DNA of 53,298 bases from Bacteroidota bacterium (GCA_024279935.1 JAJRQZ010000036.1:1-53298); one strand, 5' to 3'; positions 17,468 through 27,306 are shown, numbered from the stretch's first letter. Numbers and translations are program-made. The notes: a model not told the origin generated them from the sequence alone.

Positions 17468-17758
17468 TCATCCAATTGAAATATTCAATTGTTTACCTAA
17501 TCCAATTTCAATTAATTTATAATAAGTGGAAATTTGAATATCACTTTTCCCTCTCTCAATTCTGGATATGTAACTTTTTTTTGTTCCGGTTCTTTGTGCT
17601 AATTCATCTTGAGTTATCATTGAGGCATTTCTCGCCTCCTTAAGCATAACTCCAAGTCTAAACGCCAAAGAATCTACATCATATTTATCTCTGGAAGTTG
17701 TTCCTTTTTCTCCGTACTTTTCTATTAAAATATCTTCAAAGTCTGTGATGTTCTTCAT
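17468..17758 (-). CDS. XRE-family antitoxin (HigA-like)
   Basis: The start is the ATG at 17758, which has GGAGG nine bases upstream and begins one base after the toxin remnant's stop; an earlier in-frame ATG at 17773 lacks such a site. The 96 residues contain a helix-turn-helix at about 35-85 (MITQDELAQRTGTKKSYISRIERGKSDIQ), typical of HigA-type antitoxins and autoregulators. The partner toxin gene directly upstream is broken, so this is an orphan antitoxin, which such loci often retain as a repressor. Confidence 0.8.
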   Translation of the reverse strand: MKNITDFEDILIEKYGEKGTTSRDKYDVDSLAFRLGVMLKEARNASMITQDELAQRTGTKKSYISRIERGKSDIQISTYYKLIEIGLGKQLNISIG

Positions 17759-17759
17759 T

Positions 17760-17990
17760 TTATTTTCCTCCATATTTTTCCTTCATATATTCATTCTTAA
17801 ATTTTTCCGCTATTCTAATACTTTTAAAAGTTGTAATTACGCAAATTTCATATATTCCATCTGTGTTCTCCAAATTCTTAAAGAATCTTTTTGGAACCTG
17901 TTTTTCAAATCTTACTAAATCAAATGCGTATTCAATTTTTTCTTGCACTTTAATTTCTTGTGATTTATAAAAATCAACGAAATAGTCGTT
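17760..17990 (-). pseudogene. HigB/RelE-type toxin remnant
   Basis: The frame reads NDYFVDFYKSQEIKVQEKIE, then LVRFEKQVPKRFFKNLENTDGIYEI, the standard front of a Gp49/HigB-like mRNA interferase. It then jumps to an IAEKFKNEYMKEKYG tail. Compared with the roughly 100-residue family, the beta strands after YEI, which carry the catalytic basic residues, are missing (about 25-30 residues). At the 5' end no ATG precedes NDYF: the frame runs into a stop within nine codons, exactly where an inverted-repeat element begins at 17990. Lost start plus internal deletion make this a dead toxin. Confidence 0.7.
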
Positions 17991-18162
17991 ACTACTCAGC
18001 AGTAGAGAAAAACATTAACTCATTGGTTAGCTATCCGTTTTGTCACAATTTTTGTTTGAAAAACACAAAATTTCCGCTAAAACTACTGAGATTTCAAATA
18101 TATAACCCCACGCTGAAGCATGGGGCTATTGATAATCAACTTGATAAACCTGCTGAGTAGTA
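17990..18162. repeat. Short inverted-repeat element (MITE-like) with internal hairpin
   Basis: A 173-bp segment is bounded by perfect 13-bp inverted repeats, TACTACTCAGCAG (17990-18002) and CTGCTGAGTAGTA (18150-18162). Inside, near 18107-18126, CCCCA and TGGGG flank CGCTGAAGCA, a hairpin of the kind found at ends of IS200/IS605-type elements. It abuts the 5' end of the broken toxin gene. I see no target-site duplication, and the short plus-strand frame across it does not look like a protein. A non-autonomous element is the best reading. Confidence 0.45.
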
Positions 18163-18246
18163 GCAAATATTTACATCTTGAAACATTGGCAAGATTAATG
18201 TTGCACGCAGCATAGGCCAAACGTGATCTTCCTGGTTTGGGTTCCC

Positions 18247-18978
18247 CTAAAAGGAAACGGCAGCCGTAAAGGCTGTTTTACCACTGCTAATATTAAAGCC
18301 CGTAAAACTTGTACCATCCTTGCGATTAACTCTCAAGGAGATTTCCTCCTCATTTCTGCATTCGTTTATATAATTCATTTGCAGATACTTGGGCGTTTTA
18401 TCCCCAAAACCGAAACGAATAGCATCCTGCAACCATTTAAAATAGTTATGGGCAATAACATGGCCGTTCATGTCGAGGTCGGAATAAAATGTCCTGATTT
18501 TAAAGAGTTCTTCAAAGTCGCCCTTGAAATTGAATTTAAGAGGCATTTTGCCCAGCGCTGTTTTCCCTGGGTTCAAATATTCCGAGCCTTGATATTTATC
18601 CAGTCGCTGGGGCTTACGGCTGTCCATATCTATAATCAGCCAATCGGACGAAGCCAGGCATAATATCTTGCCGCTTGTTTCATCGTACATCTCAAAGCCC
18701 CTGGAGGCGGATATTCCTGATATTTTCCCCGGCCAGGTAATAATTTTTATTTTGCTGTTCAGCTCGGGGAGCTTATCTATTTTAAGGTTCAACCTGAAGA
18801 GCACCCACGATTGACGCTCGTTGCTTATAGTTGAAAAGCCGAAATCCAGATGCTCGGCATGGTTGATGGCTGCCCTTACAAGGAAAAGGCTGAGGGCATG
18901 AAGGCTCATTTGCCCGTTGGCGGATGTGTTCTCCCAGTTTACCGGTATTTTCTCTGTCCAGATTTTTTGCATGATCAT
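18247..18978 (-). CDS. Acyl-ACP thioesterase (FatA/FatB-like)
   Basis: A cytoplasmic double hot-dog thioesterase that releases fatty acids from acyl carrier protein. The start is the ATG at 18978; a further ATG at 18972 is equally possible. The first hot-dog (about 1-130) carries ERQSWVLFRLNLKI. The second has DLDMNGHVIAHNYFKW, where the catalytic Asn and His of N-x-HVNN-x-x-Y are kept but the following NN is IA. A transcription hairpin lies just before the start. In Bacteroidota such enzymes tune fatty-acid chain length; the substrate cannot be read here. Confidence 0.78.
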   Translation of the reverse strand: MIMQKIWTEKIPVNWENTSANGQMSLHALSLFLVRAAINHAEHLDFGFSTISNERQSWVLFRLNLKIDKLPELNSKIKIITWPGKISGISASRGFEMYDETSGKILCLASSDWLIIDMDSRKPQRLDKYQGSEYLNPGKTALGKMPLKFNFKGDFEELFKIRTFYSDLDMNGHVIAHNYFKWLQDAIRFGFGDKTPKYLQMNYINECRNEEEISLRVNRKDGTSFTGFNISSGKTAFTAAVSF

Positions 18979-18985
18979 CTTATAC

Positions 18986-19017
18986 AAAAAGCCGTCCTGC
19001 CAAAGGCGGAACGGCTT
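18986..19017 (-). terminator. Hairpin with U tract between the exported-protein gene and the thioesterase gene
   Basis: On the minus strand 13-base arms (19005-19017 and 18989-19001) pair with two mismatches around a 3-base loop and run into TTTTTG. It lies directly after the stop of the gene at 19036-20646, which it probably terminates. It also ends eight bases before the thioesterase ATG. Confidence 0.7.
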
Positions 19018-19018
19018 G

Positions 19019-19026
19019 CAAAAGTA
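19019..19026 (-). promoter_or_regulatory. -7 box before the hairpin
   Basis: TACTTTTG on the minus strand lies between the stop of the exported-protein gene and the hairpin at 18986-19017. If used, the thioesterase transcript would carry the hairpin as its first 30 bases. Confidence 0.4.
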
Positions 19027-19035
19027 TAAATTCCT

Positions 19036-20646
19036 TTAAAAAACCTGACTGCAAAAGTCATCGGGCAAGTCAATGTCCCACTCAACGATCATGTCTTGTT
19101 CCACAATATAATTCATTTCATACCATTGACCGTTAAAATAAGTTCCTATTACGTATTCTTTGCCAATTTCAACATCGCAAATCTGGGCAATGCCATTAGT
19201 CATAAACTCCCATCTCCAGCAATACTCATCAACAGGCCGGAACCAACCGCCGTAGGTAGGCCGTATCTCCACATCCGGGTTCGAGGCACAACGCCCCATG
19301 ACATCAATCGTTACAGTTGTCGTATTGGCGCCAAGCGTGATCAGGTTAAGCTCCACGACATCCGGGGCACAAAGATTCTCGATATAAGTAAAGTCTTCAT
19401 CAACAATGGTGTTAAAGCATCCCGAATTAACCCATTCTATATAAACAGGCATGTTCGCCGGTGCATAATAGGTTTGTATCAGTTCATTCTCACATCCATA
19501 CAAGTCGATATAAGAAAAGAAAGTGTTATCAGCCTGTTTGCGCATAATACCGAACTGTGTTGTACAGCTACAGCCACCGAAATCACCAGTGAACAAGAAC
19601 TGTATTCCCTCATCGCAATACTCCGACCAAAACCAGTCGAAATTCCAATACGACAGATGTGAAAGCTGGGCTGTTACGGTGAAGTCGGACCTTCCCCCGG
19701 ATTCCACGCTCACCGTTTGCTCATAGGTCCATTGGCCGTTATCCGGGTCGTAACTATAAACCGGAAGGTCGTCGCCGGCGGCAATTGTCGCCTGAGTTTC
19801 AGGGTTGTAAGTCGCCGCCTGTATCCCCATGCTAAGGCCAAGGGTGTTTTCCTCGAAAGTCTTGGCGGAAACACCGTTTTGATCGCTGATTTCCAATGCA
19901 AGGAACCCTGCCGAGAAGAAAGCCCCATCCTGCGATTGCCCGTCCTGATATATCGTCGTCATCAACCCGCCGGGGAATGAGGCAAGCGATTCATCCTTCA
20001 GGTTGTCGAAGTAAACAAGCGTTATGTCGAGCGAACCGCTGAGGGTATTGCCGTTTCCGTCTCTTATAACCGTTCCGGCAGGGATACTTATCCCGACTTC
20101 ATCACCCTGTGTCTTTACCGCGATATCTTCTTGAACCGTTCCGTCAACAAGACTCCCAACACCTTTTTCTTCTTTTACGACAACTCCGTCGGGGGGATTG
20201 GAAATATCTGTCATCACTATTTTTTCGTTATATGTGCCTTCGGCGAGAATGGTCATGCTCTTGCTGGTTGATATATATCCGTCCAAGGTTGCCACAACAG
20301 TAAACTTTATGGGGTTTGAAACAGAAGGCACGAACTCGGTATTGGGGTTGAGCGCCAGCCCTAAAAAACCATTTGCGGAACTAAATGATTCCCTTATGAC
20401 ACCTGAATTATCGACAACGGCGTCCGAGTTTTCCCCCATTATGCTCACGGTAACTTCAACATCGCCGGTGAAGCCTATTAAATCTCCTGTTTTGGCATCG
20501 GTGAACTGAAGGTTGACATAGGTTTTAAGAAGGTCGAAATTAATGATCAGCTTGGCTCCGTCAATCGGGTTTTTAATCTTACAGTAATCAGTAGTAACTG
20601 ATAATAGTGCTATTAGTAATAATGCTATAATACTTTTAATTTTCAT
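19036..20646 (-). CDS. Exported protein of unknown function, beta-rich
   Basis: The 536 residues begin with a signal peptide (KIKSIIALLLIALLSVTT) followed by Cys22 in a poor lipobox (TDYC), so it is exported and possibly a lipoprotein. Residues 30-150 look like an immunoglobulin-like or carboxypeptidase-regulatory fold. A middle part with KTQGDEVGISIPAGTVIRDGNG resembles the conserved IPAGT block of Bacteroidota surface proteins. The C-terminal third is Cys- and Trp-rich. I cannot name a function. The downstream neighbour is a thioesterase; upstream lies a broken outer-membrane protein gene 26 bases away, probably once in the same operon. Confidence 0.65.
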   Translation of the reverse strand: MKIKSIIALLLIALLSVTTDYCKIKNPIDGAKLIINFDLLKTYVNLQFTDAKTGDLIGFTGDVEVTVSIMGENSDAVVDNSGVIRESFSSANGFLGLALNPNTEFVPSVSNPIKFTVVATLDGYISTSKSMTILAEGTYNEKIVMTDISNPPDGVVVKEEKGVGSLVDGTVQEDIAVKTQGDEVGISIPAGTVIRDGNGNTLSGSLDITLVYFDNLKDESLASFPGGLMTTIYQDGQSQDGAFFSAGFLALEISDQNGVSAKTFEENTLGLSMGIQAATYNPETQATIAAGDDLPVYSYDPDNGQWTYEQTVSVESGGRSDFTVTAQLSHLSYWNFDWFWSEYCDEGIQFLFTGDFGGCSCTTQFGIMRKQADNTFFSYIDLYGCENELIQTYYAPANMPVYIEWVNSGCFNTIVDEDFTYIENLCAPDVVELNLITLGANTTTVTIDVMGRCASNPDVEIRPTYGGWFRPVDEYCWRWEFMTNGIAQICDVEIGKEYVIGTYFNGQWYEMNYIVEQDMIVEWDIDLPDDFCSQVF

Positions 20647-20671
20647 GACAATGATTTTTTAATGTTTGTTT

Positions 20672-21394
20672 TTAAAATAGTTTGAATGAAAGTTGGAAAT
20701 TAAGGAAAGGATAGAACATATAACCCTTGACGTTATCTTGAATAAGCTGTCTTTGCTCCTCATTGGCCGTGGGCGCTACCATGCCGGTTGCGTCGAGCGT
20801 AACTTTCGGGGAGCCTTGGTAAAGCATGCCAAGGTCAACATTAAAGGCCACGAGTTTGTTCCTTGAGATAGTATGCCCGAAACCTATACCGAGGTAAGGG
20901 CAAATTTCATTCGGTTTCAAGGTGTAAGTGATAGAGCCCATTGTTTCGGGAGTTATCTCAATAACGCCGATATATTGTGATTTATCAGCTTTGCTCTCGA
21001 ACTCCAGTATCGACATATTATACATAAGCCCGGCAGAAACATAAACTGATCTTGCGAAATACCAGTCGAACAACAAAGATACGGAACCTACTGTGGTATA
21101 ATTAAATGCGCTTCCCCCAAGATCGTCAAAAGTAGAGATTTTGAAATCCTTCTTTAAATAAGAGGCGCCGAGGCGCAAGGTAAAGCTGCTGTTGAAAGAC
21201 TTTACGATATCGGCACCTAAGCCTAAGCTGGAAGCTTTTATGCCTATGCCCCAACCGGGCGTGAATTTTGTGGTTTTTATGATCTTCGACAAGTCGGCGC
21301 CTTCGTTATTGTTTTAGGTATCCTCCTGTGCATATACTTGCCCTGACAACAAAATACAGCCAATTAAAATAAATAGTAAAGATAGTTTTTTCAT
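20672..21394 (-). pseudogene. Outer-membrane beta-barrel protein with an in-frame TAA after the signal peptide
   Basis: From the ATG at 21394 the frame gives a signal peptide (KKLSLLFILIGCILLSGQVYAQ), then EDT and a TAA at 21314-21316 (codon 27). It stays open in the same frame for 214 more codons. The downstream part has the alternating pattern of an outer-membrane barrel and ends NFQLSFKLF with a terminal Phe, as outer-membrane proteins do. Length with the stop ignored is 240 residues, normal for a small Omp. Either a recent nonsense mutation, a base-call error, or read-through. No good alternative start restores export. Confidence 0.72.
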
Positions 21395-21506
21395 GTTTAA
21401 TGAATTATTGTTAAGAGAACAAATATATAAAAAAGCACGTAAACAGTCAAATCAGGTGATTTATATTAATTTTCGTAAATTGCCATCCGAAGGAATCAAG
21501 AAATTA

Positions 21507-22964
21507 ATGTTTAAACTTACTATACTTTCTTTAATAGTTGCTGTTGTTTGCTCATGTAGCCTGAGCGAAAACCACGACAAAAAAAAACTCGTAAAAGACT
21601 CAGCCGCGCCAGACAAAAAAAACGAATTAACAAGCGGGGATTATGTACTAAACAAAATACTGGGAAACAAAGCGCTATATGCCGTTACCGATTTCGGCCC
21701 CAGTAGTTATTTTATATATCATGGTGAACCCATGGGTTACCAATATGAGTTCCTGAAGAAATTTTCCGAATATCTTGGTGTAGAACTTGAGCTGAAAACA
21801 GAAAAGAACTTGCTCAATTCGATGCGGATGCTGGAAAGCGGCCAGGTTGACATCATAGCCATGGGACTTACCGTTACCAACGAGCGAAAAAACAAATTCG
21901 ACTTTACGGACCCCATATTGTTTACGCGCCAGGTACTTGTCCAGCGAAAACCAAAAGGCTGGGAAAAAATGAAAACCCTTGATGAAATAGAGTCGCACTT
22001 GATAAGAAACACACTTGACCTTGCCGGAAAAACAATTTATGTAAAAAAAGGAACTGTTTATAAGAACAGGCTTACGGCAATGGCAAACAACATAGCCGAC
22101 AGCATTGTTATTGTTGAGGACGAACGCTGGACCGACAAATTAATAGATGCCGTTGCCGGTGGTGAGATCGACTACACCATTGCTGATGAGCATATTGCCC
22201 TGGTGAACGCCCGCGAGCATAAAAACATTGATATAAAAACTCCGGTAAGCTTTCCGCAAAAGGTCTCGTGGGCAGTACAAAAAGGGCAAACAGCCCTTGT
22301 TGACACGCTGAACTTCTGGCTCGGAACTTTCAAAAAGAAAATTGAATACAGGCTTCTTTACAATAAATATTTTATCAACCGCCGAGCATCGCGGATAGCC
22401 AAGAGCAATTACAATTCCTATTCAGGCAACCGCTTGTCGCCTTATGACGATTTAATAAAAAAACACTCGCATATAATAGGATGGGACTGGCGCTTGATAG
22501 CATCGCTGATTTATCAGGAGTCTGATTTCAAGCCCAATGCAAGGTCATGGGTTGGCGCTTATGGATTAATGCAGCTTATGCCGACGGTACTCGGGAAATA
22601 CGGCCTGGACACTACGGCCACTGCCGAACAGCAGATTATTGCAGGGATTAAGCACCTAAAATATATAGAGGGTTTGGTTTCAAAAGTCATTGATGACAGC
22701 ACCCAATGGCAAAATTTCGTTTTGGCAAGTTATAATTCAGGAATAGGACATGTCCTGGATGCCCGCCGCCTGGCAAAAAAATACAATAAGAACCCCGATG
22801 TTTGGAATGGAAATGTAGATGAGTTTATTTTGAAATTATCCGACAAGGAGTATTATCACGACTCCCTTGTTCAGTTCGGATATATGCGCGGCCAGGAGAC
22901 CTATAATTTTGTTGCACAGATCACCTATCGCTACGAGCAATATAGGGATTTGATTAAGGAGTGA
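21507..22964 (+). CDS. mltF: Membrane-bound lytic transglycosylase F-type lipoprotein
   Basis: I start this at the ATG at 21507 rather than 38 codons upstream, because it gives a lipoprotein signal (FKLTILSLIVAVVCSCS, lipid site Cys17) and follows GGAATCAAG. Residues about 55-310 are a solute-binding-like regulatory domain (DFGPSSYFIYHGEPMGYQYE; VDIIAMGLTVTNERK; FDFTDPI). About 345-486 is an SLT domain with the catalytic Glu in YQESDFKPNARSWVGAYGLMQ and the ASYNSGIGHV block. MltF cleaves peptidoglycan glycan strands from the outer membrane. Domain order and length match E. coli MltF. It is divergent from the broken outer-membrane gene. Confidence 0.9.
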   Translation: MFKLTILSLIVAVVCSCSLSENHDKKKLVKDSAAPDKKNELTSGDYVLNKILGNKALYAVTDFGPSSYFIYHGEPMGYQYEFLKKFSEYLGVELELKTEKNLLNSMRMLESGQVDIIAMGLTVTNERKNKFDFTDPILFTRQVLVQRKPKGWEKMKTLDEIESHLIRNTLDLAGKTIYVKKGTVYKNRLTAMANNIADSIVIVEDERWTDKLIDAVAGGEIDYTIADEHIALVNAREHKNIDIKTPVSFPQKVSWAVQKGQTALVDTLNFWLGTFKKKIEYRLLYNKYFINRRASRIAKSNYNSYSGNRLSPYDDLIKKHSHIIGWDWRLIASLIYQESDFKPNARSWVGAYGLMQLMPTVLGKYGLDTTATAEQQIIAGIKHLKYIEGLVSKVIDDSTQWQNFVLASYNSGIGHVLDARRLAKKYNKNPDVWNGNVDEFILKLSDKEYYHDSLVQFGYMRGQETYNFVAQITYRYEQYRDLIKE

Positions 22965-22970
22965 GCAAAG

Positions 22971-23180
22971 TTACTTCTTGTCGTCGGAGTTCTCATCAAC
23001 CTCTTTTTTGTCGTCCCCGCCGATGCCTTCCTTGAATTCCTTAATGCCTTTGCCGAGCCCGCGCATCAATTCGGGAATCTTCCTGCCACCAAAAAGAAGA
23101 ATGACAACAATTACGATAACCGCTATTTCGGGCCCTCCCAGCCATCCGGCTTGCTGAACAATATTAAAATCAAAACTCAT
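22971..23180 (-). CDS. tatA: Sec-independent translocase subunit TatA/TatE
   Basis: From the ATG at 23180, which is preceded by a promoter with the expected spacing, the protein has 69 residues. It has one membrane helix ([18 protein letters not shown]), the hinge [23 protein letters not shown], which is the TatA amphipathic helix, and a charged tail [14 protein letters not shown]. TatA forms the pore for folded, twin-arginine-tagged proteins. TatC is not in the window. A longer in-frame extension upstream overlaps the promoter and is unlikely. Confidence 0.9.
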   Translation of the reverse strand: MSFDFNIVQQAGWLGGPEIAVIVIVVILLFGGRKIPELMRGLGKGIKEFKEGIGGDDKKEVDENSDDKK

Positions 23181-23199
23181 ATCGATAAATATTTTGCGA

Positions 23200-23232
23200 C
23201 AAAGATACAAAAATATGAGTGTTTGCTGCAAA
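23200..23232 (-). promoter_or_regulatory. Bacteroidota-type promoter for tatA
   Basis: On the minus strand TTTG (23229-23232) and TATCTTTG (23200-23207) are separated by 21 bases. The -7 box lies 19 bases before the tatA ATG. Confidence 0.65.
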
Positions 23233-23344
23233 TATTTATGCTTATGCAAAGCGTGAAAAGCTGTCAGCAAAACGAAACAAAGCAGAGGACAACAAAAAAT
23301 ATTCGAGCAAATCCGAAGTTGGTCCTGGCCATCAAGCCGAGAGA

Positions 23345-25248
23345 TCAGTCTTTAGGCACGATCAATACCTTTGATTTATCGGCAAGGCTTACTTTTTTAA
23401 GATAAGCACGCAGCTCGGCATACTGTTCAGGAGGGTGCTTCCCTTTATAAACTACCTGCCTGCGAACATATCCCAACTTATTGCCATGTAAGCTGTATGA
23501 ACTATAAAAACTCCCGAAATCACTGATTATAGTATCGTTGTGAGGGTACGACTTTATAAAATAACCATCGGGGACGCTATAATCAAGGCTGTCGATTTTT
23601 GTCAGGCCATGACTAATAAAAAGCTCTGACTCCTGCTTGTTGATTGCCGAAGGGACGTCAACTATGGTATTGAAGAAATTTACGTTGAACAACAAACGGC
23701 TTCCCAGTTTTTTAACATATCTATCGGCATAAATAATATAATTCTCAGTTACAAAAGGACTTTCCGTCCTGCTCTCCTCAATGGAATATTCCTTGTCGAT
23801 CAGCGAGAAATTCTTAATATGTATCCTGTCCCTTACATCATCCATCCGCCGTTTTCCTTCGAGGTAGCATAAATAGCTGATGTGGTCATAAAACAAGCCT
23901 CCATAAACATTTTTTATTTCGGCCTTAGCGTCGCAATTGGGATCAATAATAATTTCGGCTTTTCTATACCTGTAATTGTCATCGGACGTTAAGGCAGGTA
24001 TTTCAATAAGTCTTGAATGTTCCTCGTTGATTATCAAGGCTTTGCGTCCTTCGGTAAATGTTCCCATATATCCGAACGGATTTCTTTGGCTGGTACATTC
24101 CAACCAAATGGTATCATTTTGGTCGGGAACACAAATTATAGCGTGGTTAAACTGGTTGGAAGGAAAATCACTAATTATTTCCCTTGCATTGCTTCCGGCC
24201 CTTATTAAAGTATAATACGATTCTACCCCTGCAGAATTCAGGAGCGCATAAGTATAATTGCTTAATCCCTTACAATCGCCATAGCCGTTATTGTCAACAT
24301 CGATAGCAGGAAATGGTTGCCATCCCCCTATCCCGATTATCACGTTCACATATCTGGTCCTCGATTGCATATACTCATAAACGGCTTTGGTTTTTTCACG
24401 TTTAGTAGTAAGGTTTTTTGTCAGCTCATGAATTTCATTTATCGTTTTCGACGACAACGCATCCCTTCCCTTACCAAGAGTGTATATCCATTTCCCAAAA
24501 GCCTCCCATGTTTTACTGCTCCCTGCATAACCCGACATTTCAAAGTCGTTGGGAGCGGCCATGACTATAGGTACTAATTCAAAAAAAGGCAAATCGTAAT
24601 CTTCATATCTATAGGGTTTTATATTCTTAAAACCCAATGGTAACTAATTGTTCCGCCTACTTTGTTAATGCTTGGCTCCTGCTCGAAGTTTAGGTTCAAA
24701 TACCTAAAGCTGCCGTTTTTCCGGATCGTATAACTCGCCCTTTCGCAACCCATTTCGTAATCTGGAACCGGTATAAAAACCGGATAAAACAATTAGCCGT
24801 CGAATGTTTTCGTAAACGAATACTCTATCGTAAAGGGGTATTTATAATAATCGGGATGATAAATTTTTTGACGGATATCGGCAAAGAGTGCACCTTGAAT
24901 AAACGCTGTGGCATCGAGGATATCTCTCTTGGGAACGGTTTTGGCCTTTTTGCCATCCTTGTCGTAAATAACGATCTTGATCTCGCTTATTTTGGTGAAT
25001 TCGTCATAAATCTCTTTGAAATAAGAAAGTGGGCGATGACTTTCATGAAGTATGCTTATCGCTGTTTTTTCTTTCAGTACGGCATGCGAACGAGAGTTGA
25101 CAGTGAGCACCACCTCCTTAAACCTGATAACCGAGCCTGCATTTTCCTTTATGCTGTCAGGAATTATTGAAACTCTATAATTTGCCTGTGCAAAATCCAC
25201 TGACGGAATCAGGAGAATAAGGATAATTGCCAAGATAACCTTCTTCAT
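23345..25248 (-). pseudogene. Exported DUF3857/transglutaminase-like protein, broken by a stop and a frameshift
   Basis: The 5' part (25248-24793) has a signal peptide ending DFAQ and a DUF3857 domain that ends in a TAA at 24793-24795 after TKTFDG. The same frame continues LFYPVFIPVPDYEMGCERA to ISYHW. Just after, at the T run near 24629-24632, the frame slips by one base, consistent with loss of one T. The rest (24637-23345) is a transglutaminase core with YGDCKGLSNY (Cys), FNHAIICVP (His) and WLECTSQ (acid), then a C-terminal domain. The intact ancestor would be about 630 residues. The catalytic triad is preserved, so decay seems recent. Confidence 0.75.
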
Positions 25249-25256
25249 CTTGCTTG

Positions 25257-27137
25257 TTAATTTATGTTGAACACAACAGGATAGCCTTGATTATTAATTA
25301 CTTGCGAATAAAACTCCTTTATATACAAATATGCGTTTTCCGGGAAGACAGAACGGTTTATCAATAACTTGTAGTTAAGGGTAAGGACATTGTTGTTCAT
25401 TTGATATATCATTGTAAACTTAGCGGATTTTTCAGGCAAGCTGATACTCACGGGTTTTGGAAGTTCGGCAATTGTATAATTTTCAGGAACGGTAATTCTA
25501 ACGACTCCGCTAGTGGCTTTTGCATAAGCAAAATCGACCGGGTATTTTCGTTCTTCCGACTTAAAGGGGTTTTCGTTTATTTGCTCGAACAGAAACATAT
25601 TTATAAACGCCTGTCCATCAACAAAGCTAACAGCATCTCCTATTTCAACTTCGTACTTCTCGGCAACAGGTTTATCCAAAACTTTCACGTTTTCTATTTT
25701 ATGATCAGTGATGCTTAAACCATCGTTATGCCTGACTAGATCATCAACATAATCCTGATCGCTCAAATAGGAGTTGAGATCTTTCCGGAAATCGTAAGCC
25801 GCATAATCCATTTTCATATAGCTCAATTTCCCGCTCAGGTTCATGTTTTTATCCAATTTCAGGTCATAATAAGCTCTTTTAACATATTTTTCCTTAGGGG
25901 AAATAAAAACTTTTTTAGTATTGTGCCCATCTAGAACCTGCCCTGTATAATTAAGGCACCTAACAGGTAACATGTTCCAGGCCAATTCTTTGCTGGTGGC
26001 ATCAAGTATCATATCCTCGCCATCTAAATTAACGTATGCAACAACATAATTTAGTTTGTTCAGCGTGGGATATGTGGGGTGAAGCATGCCATTGTCCCTT
26101 GTGCTCATTACCATAGGATGTGCGTTCATGTTCATTTTATCCAGCAAGTCGATGAGCATTAAGTTTATTTCGGCGGAGTTTCCTTCCTTGTCCTTTGCAA
26201 CTTCACTAAGGTTATCTTCTGCGATAGTAAACCTGCTCACCCCATTCCAGCTTACCAATGATTTTATTTTTTCAACGGCAAGCTTTGCTTTTTCTTTATT
26301 GGTAGTTGCCGATTGCTCTATTTCCATTGCATATTTGTTCAAGAAGTTGTTTGGCCATTCAAGGGCTTTTCCGAAGGAGTTAATCCTTAAAAGTATTGTT
26401 TGCACTGATTTCCAAGAGGTCGTATATTCCAAGGCGAAATAGCCCGGAAAATGCGTTTCATTGATTTCAAGCTCAACTCTGGATAAGTAATTCTTGTCAG
26501 AGGACATATAAGCCTCGCCGATGAAAGAAGGCATGTTTTCAGCCCTCCAGTGATTATAGCCAACACTTACCGGCCGGATAACACCGCCTAATCTTTTTCG
26601 GAAGCTAAGGTACTGATTGTCGCCCAATTCAAATTCGCTTAAGACTATAGGTATGGATCTTTGAAAATACCAAACAGGAGGAAAACCATCATATTTTACT
26701 TCAATATCCAATACAGAGCCAACCTTAGCATTGGGCATGGCAACATTGTATTCAAACTTATAATCCCATATCTTCTCTTCGTAGATATCGTGTTTGTCAA
26801 GCTTGGTTTCAACAACTTCACCATCTTCCAAATTAAAGGTTATGCCTTTTATAAAACCTTTTGCCCCGGTGTTGAATTCATAATTGGCGTATTCCAGACC
26901 ATCCTTTTTAAGTATTTTAAGCCTGCGGTGGAGATAAAACTGATGATTTACACCATCATACTCGCCTTTTTCATAAAGGATTACGGCAACGGCACTGGTA
27001 TCGGGCCCGTAAGTTGTCATTTACAGGGCTTCAAGGCCGACTTTACCGAACTTTATTTTCTTGCCCTTGGCATAACTTCTGGTAATGGATAGAATGGCCA
27101 TTGCCGCTATAAGCAATGCGATCAATACTGTTTTCAT
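25257..27137 (-). pseudogene. Exported DUF3857/DUF3858 transglutaminase-like protein with an in-frame TAA at codon 39
   Basis: From the ATG at 27137 the frame encodes a signal peptide (KTVLIALLIAAMAILSI), then GKKIKFGKVGLEAL, a TAA at 27021-27023, and continues in frame MTTYGPDTSAVAVILY for 587 more codons. It passes a DUF3857 domain (about 60-230), a transglutaminase-like core (about 285-390) and a DUF3858-type C-terminus. In the core the usual Cys is Ser (GNSAEINLMLI) while LDATS keeps the acid, so even the intact form may be a non-enzymatic relative. It sits eight bases upstream of the neighbouring transglutaminase pseudogene; together they formed an operon. Confidence 0.75.
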
Positions 27138-27306
27138 AATATTTTATGGTTTTTACACGTTATTTTTTGGTTTAGCAATAATGTTTTTTGATGATAATTG
27201 ATGTTCTTAAATTAATGTTAGAAACAAAAATAAAAAAAATCTTCGTTCTAACAAGAGAATAAAAATAGCTGGATTATCTAAACCGCCACGTAGTTTTTGT
27301 TTCCCT

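Noticed and set aside
17960-18160. A 66-residue plus-strand frame in the inverted-repeat element
   Set aside because: No start signal, no recognisable composition, and it coincides with the element's palindromic ends.
20672-27137. Reassigned TAA codon (alternative genetic code)
   Set aside because: Many intact genes here (prs, ppiD, cas2, panC and others) end at TAA with normal length, so TAA works as a stop.
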